A stretch of DNA of 5,028 nt, from contig CAJZGT010000096.1 of the NCBI GenBank assembly GCA_916048145.1, positions 1 to 5,028 of the forward strand. The letters run 5' to 3'. The stretch is from an uncultured Streptococcus sp. GTDB lineage: Bacteria > Bacillota > Bacilli > Lactobacillales > Streptococcaceae. The position numbers and the translations under genes are program-made. Positions 5,002-5,028 of this stretch are shown here, one piece after another. Each line of letters opens with the position of its first letter. Position 1 is the stretch's first letter. A model generated the notes under the pieces. That model was given only the letters and a program-made list of their open reading frames with translations, did not search any database and had not been told where the DNA came from.

Positions 5002-5028
5002 TTAGTTCAAGTGCCAGATATCTTCGTT
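5002..5028 (-). CDS. Possible C-terminal end of an upstream minus-strand gene
   Basis: One minus-strand frame reads NEDIWHLN and then TAA at 5002-5004, 33 bases before the terminator at 4939-4968, which is a normal distance. The other two minus frames end at a TGA near 5010 or inside the terminator stem, so the frame is not certain. Eight residues are too few to identify the product. Confidence 0.35.
   Translation of the reverse strand, partial: NEDIWHLN

Noticed and set aside
1..5028. Pneumococcal BOX, RUP or SPRITE repeats, insertion sequences, CRISPR repeats and tRNA genes
   Set aside because: No terminal inverted repeats with a transposase, no regularly spaced repeats, no tRNA-like cloverleaf and no BOX-like intergenic sequence were recognised by eye.

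Overview
The window looks like a chromosomal segment of a low-GC Gram-positive coccus, most likely a Streptococcus of the mitis/pneumoniae group. This is judged from the AT-rich composition, GAGG-type ribosome binding sites, a streptococcal-looking RlmA-type rRNA methyltransferase and TprA/PlcR-like regulators. No database search was possible, so the species is an inference.

Layout: the left edge (1-360, + strand) is the C-terminal 119 codons of an rRNA guanine methyltransferase of the RlmA family, closed by a hairpin terminator at 370-400. Everything to its right is on the minus strand. Reading in the direction of transcription, from the right edge: the last codons of an off-window gene and its terminator (4939-5028); two tandem paralogous regulators, B (3857-4759) and A (2821-3717); a 20-bp perfect hairpin terminator; a three-gene operon of a 73-aa unknown protein (2440-2661), an ABC ATPase (1574-2398) and an ABC-2 permease (832-1581), ended by a terminator at 769-793; and a 68-aa two-helix membrane protein (466-672) with its own good sigma-A promoter overlapped by a cre-like site.

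How the parts may work together: each regulator joins an XRE-type helix-turn-helix to an alpha-helical TPR-like C-terminal domain, the layout of the PlcR/TprA/Rgg peptide-sensing (RRNPP) regulators. The two align without gaps over 298 residues but are sharply mosaic. Residues 1-148 differ at 10 positions (about 93% identity), while residues 149-298 are only about 48% identical. They probably recognise the same or very similar DNA while answering to different ligands. The adjacent ABC exporter operon is the natural candidate target, and its promoter region carries two dyad-symmetric elements next to the -35 region. No convincing Phr/SHP-type signalling peptide gene was found in the window, so ligands and targets remain open.

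No rRNA, tRNA, CRISPR array, insertion sequence or phage gene was seen. No gene-free stretch exceeds 300 bases; the longest (4760-5001) holds the regulator B promoter and a terminator.
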